Origin: Caballeronia catudaia
Lineage (GTDB): Bacteria; Pseudomonadota; Gammaproteobacteria; Burkholderiales; Burkholderiaceae
Assembly (NCBI RefSeq): GCF_001544755.2
Contig: NZ_FCOF02000015.1
Span: 62,001-126,000, forward strand
Length of the DNA stretch: 64,000 bases
Reading direction: 5' to 3'
Below, in pieces: positions 20,727 through 29,338 of the stretch. Numbering within the stretch: position 1 is the first letter of the stretch; each line of letters starts with the position of its first letter. The translations under genes were made by a program, and so were the position numbers. Under the pieces are notes generated by a model. The model did no database searches. It was not told where the DNA came from and worked only from the letters and a program-made list of their open reading frames with translations.

Positions 20727-21102
20727 TGATTATCTCCATGCTTTACCGGTAATAACCGGCGTTGCGACGAGTGAACGTTACGTTCCGACCGGCCTTAATT
20801 CAGTGCGCCATCGCACCGACCCAGTCCGCGTGCGCCTTTCAAATAGGATCGACCACACGCAAGAAGGCGTCCCGGGGAAAAAGGCGCCTGCGCGGCCATT
20901 CGAACGTTCACGCGGCAGCCCGCAATGCGGACCGCCGCGCGCGCTCGCTTTGCGTCGATAGCACTCGCTTCATACGGCACCTTCATGGGAAAATCAAAAT
21001 GCATACCGCCATCGGACGCGACAGAGACGTACAACTAAAAATCCATTCGCTCCTGTGCGCACGCGGTATCGGATACCGGTATTTCCGGCCCGAGGTCATG
21101 GC
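20727..21102. other. 376-base divergent intergenic region
   Basis: Lies between the ElaA-like and DUF1839 genes, which diverge. It contains two palindromes near its ends (20743-20752 and 21064-21078) and no convincing gene. Confidence 0.6.
21064..21078. promoter_or_regulatory. 15-bp palindrome before the DUF1839 gene
   Basis: cggtatcggataccg is a 7-1-7 inverted repeat ending 24 bases before the ATG. A closely related palindrome (core GGTATCG ... GATACC) lies upstream of the transposase-derived gene at 44.9 kb. Confidence 0.5.
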
Positions 21103-22149
21103 ATGAGCGCGTTCCATACGAGCGGTGTGACGAATTCCGGCGCGAGTCGTTCACGCGTCGTGTCGCTCGATCCTTTGCGCATGCGCGCGCGGCGCCATCA
21201 TGCTCACGCGCTGCACCGCGGCGAGCGCATCTGGCGCGAAGGCTTCGCGCCCATCGATCTTTGGATAGAACTCCTGCACGGCAATGGACTCGAGCCACGC
21301 GCGGCTCTTGCATTCACCGTCACGCAGGACTTCGAAGCCGATCAGTTCACGCTCGGCAAGCTCCCGTACGAAGATATCGAGAAGCTCTATGGCCTCCAGG
21401 TGCAGGAGCTTTCGGTGTTCGATTCGCTCGAAGAGCGCGCACTCGTCCAGACCCGCCGCGGAAACACGGTGCTCGTCGAAGTGGATGCGTTCTTTCTGCC
21501 CGACATGCGCGCCGTTTCATATCGGCGCGAGCATGCGAAGACGACCATCGGCATCGACGTGATCGATCCGGGCGCGCGGCGTCTCGGCTACTTTCATCAC
21601 ACGGGATATCACCTGCTCGACGGTGACGACTACGACGGCATATTGCGACCCGACGCGACGCACGATCCACACTGGACGCGCGAGTCGGCGCTCTTTCCTC
21701 ATGTGGAATTCGTGAAGCGCGTGAAGGATCCGCTTTCGGGCACGCCGCTCGCCGAAGTCTCGGCGGATCTGTTGTGCATGCATCTTTTGCGGCGACCGAT
21801 GCACAATCCGATTTCACGCTGGCGCGCGGCTTTTCCCGAGCATGTCGATGCGATGATCGCGCGCGGCGAAGCCTATACGCATCTGTACGCGTTCAATGTG
21901 ATGAGGCAGCTCGGCGCGAACTTCGAACTGCTTGCGCACTATCTGCACTGGATGCGCGAGCAAGGCTTCGACATTCCCGTTCAGACGCATGCGGGCGCAC
22001 GCAAGATCGCAAGCGAGACGATGGTCATGCAGTGCCGCCTCGCGCGCGCCATTTCGCGTGGACGACGCGAGCTTTGCGAGGCGTCGTTCGATGTCATCGA
22101 AGACACATACGAGCGCGTCATTCCTCCTCTCGCGGATATCGTTTGCTGA
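21103..22149 (+). CDS. DUF1839 family protein
   Basis: 348 residues from MSAFHTSGVTNSG; a methionine 16 codons earlier is possible. No signal peptide or membrane helix. The family is recognised from VVSLDPLRMRARRHHAHALHRGERIW-like opening residues, LGKLPYEDIEKLYGLQ, YFHHTGYHLLDGDDYDGI and the C-terminal YERVIPPLADIV. DUF1839 proteins have no proven activity. From memory, in rhizobia and Burkholderia they often sit with an amino-acid:carrier-protein ligase (a seryl-tRNA-synthetase homologue), an acyl carrier protein and an acyl-CoA dehydrogenase; none of these is adjacent here. Gene stands alone and is followed by a terminator. Confidence 0.75.
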   Translation: MSAFHTSGVTNSGASRSRVVSLDPLRMRARRHHAHALHRGERIWREGFAPIDLWIELLHGNGLEPRAALAFTVTQDFEADQFTLGKLPYEDIEKLYGLQVQELSVFDSLEERALVQTRRGNTVLVEVDAFFLPDMRAVSYRREHAKTTIGIDVIDPGARRLGYFHHTGYHLLDGDDYDGILRPDATHDPHWTRESALFPHVEFVKRVKDPLSGTPLAEVSADLLCMHLLRRPMHNPISRWRAAFPEHVDAMIARGEAYTHLYAFNVMRQLGANFELLAHYLHWMREQGFDIPVQTHAGARKIASETMVMQCRLARAISRGRRELCEASFDVIEDTYERVIPPLADIVC

Positions 22150-22216
22150 CTGCGTTCGCGCGCGCGGCAAGCGCATTATTCCGCTTCAGCAAACGCTTGC
22201 TGCAAAAACACATTCG

Positions 22217-22240
22217 AAGCCCTGTTTCAAGGGCTTTTTC
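22217..22240 (+). terminator. Terminator after DUF1839 gene
   Basis: aagccctgtttcaagggctt followed by T-rich sequence, 68 bases after the stop codon. Confidence 0.85.
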
Positions 22241-22970
22241 ATTCGCTTACCCGCGAGACAGTTATTCGTCCCTATGTCCTCGTGATTCTTTACCGCAATT
22301 TGTTCGAGCCACGTTCGCGCTGCTTAATCAGTTCCGCATGAGATTGTCCGCGATGAAACATTTCGCGACGCGCCTCGTCGGGGCGAAAGATGGATCGGGA
22401 CGCACCCATCCGAGGAAATGCGCGCGAACGTTCACGCGCGAACATGCTTCTTCGTGCGTTGCGTTCTGCGCGGCAGGCCTGTCGGGCCTCTGTGGGTTCC
22501 CGCACACTCGATAAGCCGCCACCGATGCAGGAATGCGCGTGGCGCGGCGCACGTATTTTTCGGAACGTGCAACGGGAGCAACGTTTCCGCTTCGGGCAAC
22601 GCCGCGTGAAAGGGTTTTCGCGTTTCCCGCAAAACCAATCCCGGCAAGGCGTCGCGGGGAATCAAGGACAACGGAAAATAACGCGCGTTCGATATCCCAC
22701 CCAGCGCATGAAACACAGATGAATCATTTTTCAATGTCCCTACGAAAGAAGGTGCCCTTTTGAAGGGGCGTCGGCGTGTGAGGCCTGTCGCACGGTGAAG
22801 CGATTCGCCTGAACCCTCATTCGAGACGATTACCCCGATGAAACGCACCGGGGCACGCGGCTATTCCTAAGACCACCCTTGTTCAATACTGAAACAAAAA
22901 CGCTGCGCTGCGCTGCATCACGAAAACCTGATCCGCTATGAGGCCCCGCCAGCATTGCGATTGCCCGCAC

Positions 22971-22986
22971 TGGCACAGTCCTCGCT
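22971..22986 (+). promoter_or_regulatory. Candidate sigma-54 promoter (-24/-12)
   Basis: TGGCAC, five bases, then TCGCT: the invariant GG and GC are 10 bases apart as RpoN needs, with one mismatch from TTGC. It faces the Crp-like regulator and the priming transferase, with a leader of about 170 bases. Confidence 0.45.
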
Positions 22987-23160
22987 AATAGAAACGCGCA
23001 ACCCGAACCGACGCGAACAACAAAATCGATTCACGCGCCGACGGGCCGCTACGGGGCTGATGTGACGTTCTTCCTGTCTGGTCGCACGCGACTATCCGGA
23101 AGGACCACAACAGTAAATAAAAGTGAAGCGCAACGCGCGAAGTTTCGAGAGAGAACAATC

Positions 23161-23907
23161 ATGCTGACCCTCCAGTCCGACCTGCACGGCAATCACCTGC
23201 TCGGCGCACTTCCGGCGCACGAATGGCAAGCGCTCACGCCGCATCTCGAACTCGTGCAGCTGCGCACCGAGCAGTTGCTGTGCGATTCGGGCCAGCGCAT
23301 CCACCACGTCTATTTCCCGACGACGGCGATCATCTCGCTGCTGCACACGATGGAAGACGGCGGTTCGGTCGAAATCGCGGCGGTGGGCCGCGAAGGCATG
23401 ACGGGCGTGCCCGTGCTGACCGGCGGCGAAACGATGCCGACGCGCGTGCAGGTGCAGTGCCCCGGCTTCGCGTATCGCATGAGCGCGCAAGCCCTGCGCG
23501 AGCAGTTCGGCCGCTCGGACTTCCTGCGCCGCCTGATGCTCCTTTATATGCAGGCTCTGCTCACCCAGGTCGCGCAGACGGCCGCGTGCAACCGGCATCA
23601 TTCGCTGAACAAGCAACTTTGCCGCTGGCTGCTGATCGAAATCGACCGTACCGCGTCGAACGAACTGCAAGTCACGCAGCAACTCATTGCCGACATGCTG
23701 GGCGTGCGCCGTGAAGGCGTGACCGAAGCGGCGGGCAAGCTTCATGACGCGGGTCTCATCCATCACAGCCGCGGCTGCATCAAGGTCGTGGATCGCGAGG
23801 GTCTCGAAGCCCGCGCCTGCGAGTGCTACGGCCTCGTCAAGCGCGAGTTCGACCGGCTGCTCCCGCGTCTTCGTGCAACCGAGGCAGCAACGGCCTCGAG
23901 CGTTTAA
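23161..23907 (+). CDS. Crp/Fnr-family transcriptional regulator
   Basis: 248 residues from MLTLQSDLHGNHLLGALPAHE; the ATG follows gagagaacaatc. Residues 10-130 form a cyclic-nucleotide-type beta-barrel, although the classic phosphate-cassette arginine is not evident (GRDREG-like AVGREGMTGVPVLTGG). Residues 160-235 are a Crp-type winged helix (TQQLIADMLGVRREGVTEAA). There is no Fnr cysteine cluster. Proteins of this subgroup occur widely in Burkholderia and related genera. The gene ends 12 bases before the priming transferase, so the pair is probably one operon and the regulator may control exopolysaccharide. Confidence 0.9.
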   Translation: MLTLQSDLHGNHLLGALPAHEWQALTPHLELVQLRTEQLLCDSGQRIHHVYFPTTAIISLLHTMEDGGSVEIAAVGREGMTGVPVLTGGETMPTRVQVQCPGFAYRMSAQALREQFGRSDFLRRLMLLYMQALLTQVAQTAACNRHHSLNKQLCRWLLIEIDRTASNELQVTQQLIADMLGVRREGVTEAAGKLHDAGLIHHSRGCIKVVDREGLEARACECYGLVKREFDRLLPRLRATEAATASSV

Positions 23908-23919
23908 CGGTCTGGATTA

Positions 23920-25362
23920 ATGCGAGAAAAAAATCACGGTTTGTTTGCATGGCTGGCACGTTGTCTCGATGTATGTCTCATCATTGCGGGCGGATTGATC
24001 GCGCATGACATACGCTTTTCGTCGCTCGACATCAGCGACATGGAAAGGCTCCTGATCGCGTTCAATTCCGCACTCGCTCTCGTTCTCTTCCCCGCATTCG
24101 GCGTGTACGAAACCTGGCGCGGCAAGCCGCTCGCGGAGATGTTCGCGCGCGTCACGCTCGCGTGGATGACCGTGGTCGCGGCGGGCCTTCTGCTCGCCTT
24201 CACGCTGCATCGCATGGATGCCGTGTCGCGACTCTGGTTCGCCTATTCGACGCTCATCTCCGGCGCGCTCATCATCGCGGCGAAACTGATCGCCTATTCG
24301 GTGCTGCGCCTGATGCGCGGCCGCGGCCTGAACCAACGCACCGTGGCGATCGTCGGCGCACAAGGTTTTTCGCGGACCTTGCTCGCACACCTGTGCAGCA
24401 CGCCCGAGCAAGGCTTCACGCCCGTGTGCATGCTCGATACGACCAGCGACGAAGAATTGCAGGCCACCGGCTTCGACGGCGTGGCCGCGCCGACGACCGC
24501 TGTCGGCATGGGAGGCAATCGTTTGCCTGTGCTGAGCGACTTCGACGACCTCGTCGACAAGGTGCGCGCCGAGGAAATCAACGAAGTCTGGCTCGCGCTC
24601 CCGCTGTCGCAGGAACACACGATCTACCGCTTCGTGCACGCGTTGCGGCACGACTTCGTGAATCTGCGGCTGATTCCGGACACGCGCAGCATTTCGCTCT
24701 TCAACCATTCGATGACCGATGTCGCGGGCCTCGCCACCATCAACCTGACGACGTCGCCCGGCAACGCCTTCCAGATGTGGCCGAAGCTGGTCTTCGACCG
24801 TTTATTCGCGGCGACCGCGATCCTGGCGCTCGCGCCGCTCCTGATCGCGATTTCGATTGCCGTGAAGGCGACCTCGAAAGGACCGGTTTTCTTCACGCAG
24901 CACCGCAAGGGCGCGGACGGACGGCCGTTTCGCATCTACAAGTTCCGCTCGATGGCGGTGCATCAAGAAAACCAGGGCCACGTCACGCAGGCGACGCGCA
25001 ACGATCCGCGCGTGACGAAGGTCGGCGCGTTCCTGCGGCGCACGAGCCTCGACGAGCTGCCCCAGTTCTTCAACGTGCTGTTCGGGCACATGTCGGTGGT
25101 GGGTCCGCGTCCGCACGCGATCGAGCACGACGATCTGTACAAGGATCTCGTCTACGGCTACATGTTCCGCTACCGCATCAAGCCGGGGATCACCGGCTGG
25201 GCGCAGGTGAACGGCTATCGCGGCGCGACGGAAAAAGTCGAGAAGATGCAGAGCCGCGTGAAATTCGACCTCTTCTACATCGACAACTGGTCGTTCTGGT
25301 TCGACATCAAGATCGTCGCGATGACGATGTTCAAGGGATTCATCGGACGCAACGCGTATTGA
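23920..25362 (+). CDS. Undecaprenyl-phosphate sugar-1-phosphate transferase (WcaJ/BceB type)
   Basis: 480 residues. The enzyme starts exopolysaccharide repeat units by moving a sugar-1-phosphate, probably glucose, from UDP-sugar to undecaprenyl phosphate in the inner membrane. Four N-terminal helices (to about residue 125), a CoA-binding-like Rossmann segment (VAIVGAQGFSRTLL), a fifth helix (about 290-312) and the C-terminal catalytic domain are visible: GRPFRIYKFRSM, RRTSLDELPQFFNVLFGHMS, VGPRPHA and GITGWAQVNGYRG. The same family includes BceB of the cepacian cluster. No polymerase, flippase or other cluster genes are next to it. Confidence 0.92.
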   Translation: MREKNHGLFAWLARCLDVCLIIAGGLIAHDIRFSSLDISDMERLLIAFNSALALVLFPAFGVYETWRGKPLAEMFARVTLAWMTVVAAGLLLAFTLHRMDAVSRLWFAYSTLISGALIIAAKLIAYSVLRLMRGRGLNQRTVAIVGAQGFSRTLLAHLCSTPEQGFTPVCMLDTTSDEELQATGFDGVAAPTTAVGMGGNRLPVLSDFDDLVDKVRAEEINEVWLALPLSQEHTIYRFVHALRHDFVNLRLIPDTRSISLFNHSMTDVAGLATINLTTSPGNAFQMWPKLVFDRLFAATAILALAPLLIAISIAVKATSKGPVFFTQHRKGADGRPFRIYKFRSMAVHQENQGHVTQATRNDPRVTKVGAFLRRTSLDELPQFFNVLFGHMSVVGPRPHAIEHDDLYKDLVYGYMFRYRIKPGITGWAQVNGYRGATEKVEKMQSRVKFDLFYIDNWSFWFDIKIVAMTMFKGFIGRNAY

Positions 25363-25454
25363 TCGATGCGTTTGCTTGCGGCACGCGCGACGGCTCGAAA
25401 AAAGCGATATCGTGAGTGGATCGCCATTGGACCGTGGCCGCGAGGAAATCGATC

Positions 25455-25976
25455 ATGTTCGGCAGACACGCGCATCGAGAGCCGCGTCAGAGCGCGGCCT
25501 TTCACGTCATGACGGGCATGCAGGGCGAAAGAAAGAAACGCCGCCGCATGTCCGATTCAGGCCATTTGCGGCTCGCGATACTCGAATCGATCGGCGAATG
25601 CGCGCGCGATGCGCAGGGCGTCATCGAAGCGCTCACGGCGCGCTGCGGAGGCTTCTACGGCCCGAGCCCCGGTTTCGTCTACCCGATGCTTTCGCTGCTC
25701 GAAGATCAGGGCTACGTCGCGGCGGATGAGCCGGACGGTACACGCCGGCGCTACACGATCACGCAAGCCGGGCGCCGTTATCTCGACGAGAACCAGCCGT
25801 TCCTGAACGCGATCAGCGCAGAGCGTTCCGCGAATGCACCCGCCTTGCGCGAGGCGCTCGATCGGCTGAAACACGCACTCGTGCGGCGCGCGCGCCCGGA
25901 CGGCGACGACGCCGCCCGGCTGGACAAGATGCGGGAAATCCTGACACGCGCGACGCGCGAAATCGAAGCGCTCTGA
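25455..25976 (+). CDS. PadR-family transcriptional regulator
   Basis: 173 residues from an ATG with a good site (gaggaaatcgatc). The winged helix is recognisable from LRLAILESIGE, GGFYGPSPGFVYPMLSLLEDQGYV and RRRYTITQAGRRYLDEN, and a C-terminal helix (about 125-170) that usually dimerises. The first 35 residues (MFGRHAHREPRQ...) are a His/Arg-rich extension often found in this subgroup. Target unknown; it has no obvious partner gene beside it. Confidence 0.9.
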   Translation: MFGRHAHREPRQSAAFHVMTGMQGERKKRRRMSDSGHLRLAILESIGECARDAQGVIEALTARCGGFYGPSPGFVYPMLSLLEDQGYVAADEPDGTRRRYTITQAGRRYLDENQPFLNAISAERSANAPALREALDRLKHALVRRARPDGDDAARLDKMREILTRATREIEAL

Positions 25977-25992
25977 ACCGGCCCGTCTGCTT

Positions 25993-26682
25993 CTATTCGT
26001 AGTCGATCCGCTCGACGCCCGTTTCCGTGCCGAGCAGGCAAATATTCGCGCCGCGAGCCGCGAAAAGTCCGACCGTCACGACGCCCGGCCATGCGTTGAT
26101 CTGTGCTTCGAGCGCGCGCGGATCGCTGATCTTCAGGCCTTTCACGTCGATGATTTCGTTGCCGTTGTCGGTGATGTAAGGCGCTCCGTCCTTCGTCACG
26201 CGCAGGACCGGCACGCCGCCGAGCGCCGTGAGCTTGCGGCCGATCGCGGTGCGCGCCATCGGCACGACTTCGACGGGCAGCGGGAACGTACCCATCACCG
26301 GCACGCGCTTGCTCGCATCGGCGATGCAGACGAACACGTCCGCCACCGATGCGACGATTTTTTCGCGCGTCAGCGCGCCGCCGCCGCCCTTGATCATCGC
26401 GCCGCTGGCATCGATTTCGTCAGCGCCGTCGACGTACACGGGCAGCGTCTCGATGTCGTTCAGATCGAACACTTCGATGCCGTGCGATTCGAGCCGCGCC
26501 GTACTCGCGAGCGAGCTCGACACCGCGCCGCGATAACGCGCCTTCGATCGGGCGAGCGCGTCGATGAAGCAATTGGCCGTCGATCCCGTGCCGACGCCGA
26601 TGATCGCGCCTTCCGGCACGTTCGCGTTCACGTAGTCGGCGGCGGCCTGGCCGACCAGTTGCTTGAGTTCGTCTTGAGTCAT
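25993..26682 (-). CDS. rpiA: Ribose-5-phosphate isomerase A
   Basis: 229 residues. Interconverts ribose-5-phosphate and ribulose-5-phosphate in the pentose phosphate pathway. Motifs: [14 protein letters not shown] (phosphate loop), YVDGADEID with the catalytic Asp region, and [12 protein letters not shown]. Start [12 protein letters not shown] is the usual one; the longer frame upstream is Arg-rich. Confidence 0.97.
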   Translation of the reverse strand: MTQDELKQLVGQAAADYVNANVPEGAIIGVGTGSTANCFIDALARSKARYRGAVSSSLASTARLESHGIEVFDLNDIETLPVYVDGADEIDASGAMIKGGGGALTREKIVASVADVFVCIADASKRVPVMGTFPLPVEVVPMARTAIGRKLTALGGVPVLRVTKDGAPYITDNGNEIIDVKGLKISDPRALEAQINAWPGVVTVGLFAARGANICLLGTETGVERIDYE

Positions 26683-26746
26683 GGGAGCGGTCGTGCTTTC
26701 GGAGAAAACTGAGATTTTATCGGAGCGCGGGCGCGGGGCGCGCGGA

Positions 26747-27142
26747 TCATGCCATCGCGTACAGGAAACCGAGCGGATCGTGCGAGCGCGCAACCGACGC
26801 GATGAACGCGAACACGATGATCGCCAACACGCCATATACGGCGCGTGCGCCCTTTGTGCGGGCGCGCTTCAGCGCGAGCGTGCCGAGCACGATATAGACG
26901 ACGAGGCCCGCGATCTTCGCGGAAAGCCACGCGGCATTCGCACTGAAGCCGACGATCGCGACCAGCGCGACGGCGCTCGCGAGCAGGAGCGTGTCCATGA
27001 CGTGCGGGAGGACTTTCGCCGGGCGCGCGGTGAGGAGGTGCGAATCCGTCAGCATCCAGATCCAGCGCAGCACGAATCCGGCGATGGAAAGGCCTGCGCA
27101 GGTCATGTGGATCGCGCGCACCGAGGGGAAATGGTCGGCCAT
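26747..27142 (-). CDS. SirB2 family inner-membrane protein
   Basis: 131 residues with four hydrophobic segments. [36 protein letters not shown] and [16 protein letters not shown] are the SirB2/YchQ signature. Function in the cell is unknown; the Salmonella name came from an effect on invasion gene expression. It starts 13 bases after the amidase stop and is probably in the same transcript. Confidence 0.9.
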   Translation of the reverse strand: MADHFPSVRAIHMTCAGLSIAGFVLRWIWMLTDSHLLTARPAKVLPHVMDTLLLASAVALVAIVGFSANAAWLSAKIAGLVVYIVLGTLALKRARTKGARAVYGVLAIIVFAFIASVARSHDPLGFLYAMA

Positions 27143-27155
27143 CGCGGGCTCTTTT

Positions 27156-27977
27156 TTAGTTGGCGAAGTACTTGTCGAGCAAGGCCTGGGCGATGGCGTC
27201 GCTTTCCGCGTCGGCGTTGCCAGCGTAGTCCGACGGGCGGAAGTGCATCTGAAAGGCGCTGAAGACGCGGCGCGTTTTGACGTCGAGTACGCCGTCGGTC
27301 GCTACGTCGTAACCGTAGCGCTTCAGTTTTTCCTGCAGCGCGCGCACGTCGGAGGGCGCTTGCCGGTCGCGGCCGGCGAGATGCGCGGCGACGTTCGCGT
27401 CGTCGGGCCATGCCCCCACGCCGGCATCGTACAGCGCGCGCCACGGAAAAAGCGGACCCGGATCGATCTTGCGTTGCGGCGCGATGTCGCTATGGCCGAC
27501 GACGCGCGTCGGAGGAATGGCATAGCGCGTGACGATGTCGCGCGAGAGCTTGATGAGCACGTCGATTTGCGCGGGCGGGTACGGTTGCCATTTTCCATCG
27601 CCGATGGGGCCGAGGTTCACGTTCTCGATGCCGATGGATGAAGCGTTGAGTTCGGTCGCGCCTTGCCAGGAACTGATCCCGGCGTGCCATGCGCGTTTGT
27701 CTTCGGGCACGAGTTGATAGACGACCGGTTCGCCTTTTTCGATGCGCGGGACGTCGGGGACGATGTAGTGGACGCTGACGGAGTCGCCGGTCAGGACCTC
27801 GATCGAACGCGCTTCGTCGATCTCGGTGTAGTGCATCACGAGGAAGCGGGTCCGGGAGTCGGCGTTTTGGGCACGGTAGCGCGTGTCGGCGATGTAGGTG
27901 GTGCGGTCGTGTTGGGTGGTGCAGGCGGTGAGGAAGCACGCCGATATCAATGCGGCCAGCGCTCTATTCAAACTCAT
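27156..27977 (-). CDS. Lipoprotein N-acetylmuramoyl-L-alanine amidase (AmiD type)
   Basis: 273 residues from MSLNRALAALIS; an in-frame start 7 codons earlier also exists. The signal ends in a lipobox (LTAC, Cys at about 19), so the enzyme is membrane-anchored. The Amidase_2 domain contains the zinc-site residues in FLVMHYTEID and RVVGHSDIAPQRKIDPG, and SIGIENVNLG. Residues 200-265 are a PG_binding_1 domain (DVRALQEKLKRYGYD). It cleaves the peptide from anhydro- or muramic acid in wall fragments. The start overlaps the preceding small gene by a few codons, suggesting coupled translation. Confidence 0.93.
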   Translation of the reverse strand: MSLNRALAALISACFLTACTTQHDRTTYIADTRYRAQNADSRTRFLVMHYTEIDEARSIEVLTGDSVSVHYIVPDVPRIEKGEPVVYQLVPEDKRAWHAGISSWQGATELNASSIGIENVNLGPIGDGKWQPYPPAQIDVLIKLSRDIVTRYAIPPTRVVGHSDIAPQRKIDPGPLFPWRALYDAGVGAWPDDANVAAHLAGRDRQAPSDVRALQEKLKRYGYDVATDGVLDVKTRRVFSAFQMHFRPSDYAGNADAESDAIAQALLDKYFAN

Positions 27978-28420
27978 CGAACAGTCTATTTTGTACATCC
28001 GCGTTTCCTAGCTTCGCGAATTGGTTTGCCTTCGCCCGATCGAAGTCGGCATCCCAGAGCGAAAGCACCCATCGCTTGTGCTCGAGCAGAACATTGGTAT
28101 CTGGCCGGCCCTTGGACAATCTGGGCAAACTAATCCGGCGGTTCGAAAGTGAACCGTATTCGCTATCTCGCAGCTTGGGCGAAACAAACACTTCATAGCT
28201 CTTCGGCTCGATCGCGATCAGCGCCCGGCGACTGACGCACGCTTACTGCGTAGTCGATATCTTTCGGCTTATAGATTCCCTTCGGCGTCGCCACAACGAG
28301 CGTTCCGTCTTGCAGTGGTTGAGGCCATGACACCTCTTGCCCCTTATGACTATGGAACCACTGCAACACCGCCCGATGCGCTGGAGTCAGACGTTCAAAG
28401 ATTGAACTAAGAGATGCCAT
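27964..28420 (-). pseudogene. Frameshifted small gene, HNH-endonuclease-associated type
   Basis: Two open frames on the minus strand (28420-28193 and 28200s-27964) join into one protein of about 150 residues if one base is removed near 28225. The first half, LTPAHRAVLQWFHSHKGQEV and GTLVVATPKGIYKPKDIDYA, resembles the N-terminal part found in some HNH restriction-like proteins. The second half begins IAIEPKSYEVFVSPKLRDSE and ends ADVQNRLFDEFE. Codon choice is good in both parts on either side of the break, so the shift is recent, an assembly error, or programmed. The 3' end overlaps the amidase start. No catalytic HNH motif is present, so activity is doubtful. Confidence 0.6.
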
Positions 28421-28459
28421 GCAATTGCGCGCTTAACGTTCTAATTAGATTGCGTTGCC

Positions 28460-29203
28460 TTACTTCTTCACCGCCCTCTGCCTGACCGCCTCGAACAGGC
28501 AAACGCCACTCGCCACCGAAACATTCAGACTCTCGACCGTCCCCGCCATCGGAATATTCATGATCTCGTCGCACGTCTCGCGGGTCAGACGCCGCATGCC
28601 CTCGCCCTCCGCGCCGACGACGATCGCCACCGGCCCCTCCAGCTTCGTCTCGTAAAGCGACGCGGTCGCCTCGCCCGCCGTGCCGATCACCCAGACGCCC
28701 GCATCCTTGAGCTCGCGCAGCGCGCGCGCCAGATTCGTCACGGTGATATACGGCACGCTTTCCGCCGCGCCGCTCGCCACCTTCGCCGCCGTCGCATTCA
28801 GGCCCGCCGACCGGTCGCGCGGTGCGATCACCGCATGCGCGCCCGCCGCATCCGCGACGCGCAGACACGCGCCCAGGTTGTGCGGATCGGTGACGCCGTC
28901 GAGCACCAGCAGCAACGGCGTGCCCGAAATGCCATCGAGCAGTTCGGCCAGATTCTGCGCAAGCGGCAGATCATGCGCACGCGCGACCACGCCCTGATGC
29001 TGAATATTGCCCGCGAGGCCCCACAGCCGCGATTCGTCCGCCGCGATCAGCCGCACGCCCGCTTCCTTCGCGGTCCGCAGAAAGTCCTGCATGCGCCGAT
29101 CCTTGCGCGACGGGTCGTACAGCACCTCCTCGATCGACGATGCATCCGCGCGCAGACGCGCGGTCACTGCGTGAAAACCGTATAGAACCTTGAGACGTGA
29201 CAT
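28460..29203 (-). CDS. rlmB: 23S rRNA (guanosine-2251-2'-O)-methyltransferase
   Basis: 247 residues of the SPOUT (SpoU) class. Start [13 protein letters not shown] chosen; the track upstream is not conserved. The substrate-binding N-terminal domain is followed by the three SpoU motifs: [33 protein letters not shown] and [18 protein letters not shown], forming the knotted SAM site. It methylates G2251 in the P loop of 23S rRNA. It lies downstream of rnr in the same direction, as in E. coli. Confidence 0.97.
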   Translation of the reverse strand: MSRLKVLYGFHAVTARLRADASSIEEVLYDPSRKDRRMQDFLRTAKEAGVRLIAADESRLWGLAGNIQHQGVVARAHDLPLAQNLAELLDGISGTPLLLVLDGVTDPHNLGACLRVADAAGAHAVIAPRDRSAGLNATAAKVASGAAESVPYITVTNLARALRELKDAGVWVIGTAGEATASLYETKLEGPVAIVVGAEGEGMRRLTRETCDEIMNIPMAGTVESLNVSVASGVCLFEAVRQRAVKK

Positions 29204-29338
29204 GACTGATCCGAACCTTCGCTGAGAACTTGAAAAACACGACGCGGCCCGAAGCAATCGCCACCGGGCCGCGCGTATTCGTGTGGCGGCGTCGTGCGCG
29301 CCGCTCGTCTATCGCTTCTTACCGCTTTCTACCGCTTC

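Larger units (their letters stand above)
22150..23160. other. 1-kb non-coding region before the Crp-like regulator
   Basis: The longest gene-free stretch of the window. Overlapping open frames on both strands (for example 22432-22848 minus) have Arg/Pro-rich, unconvincing translations and no ribosome-binding site. It contains a terminator at 22217-22240, a short gctgc repeat near 22902-22917 and a sigma-54-like site at 22971-22986. A regulatory RNA or long leader is possible, but none was recognised. Confidence 0.6.

Noticed and set aside
22432..22848. 138-codon minus-strand frame in the gene-free kilobase
   Set aside because: No ribosome-binding site, unusual composition (Arg, Pro, His) and no domain; overlaps other equally poor frames.
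23949..23965. Second sigma-54-like TGGCAC motif inside the priming transferase gene
   Set aside because: The GC element is not at the required 10-base distance from GG, and the site is within coding sequence.
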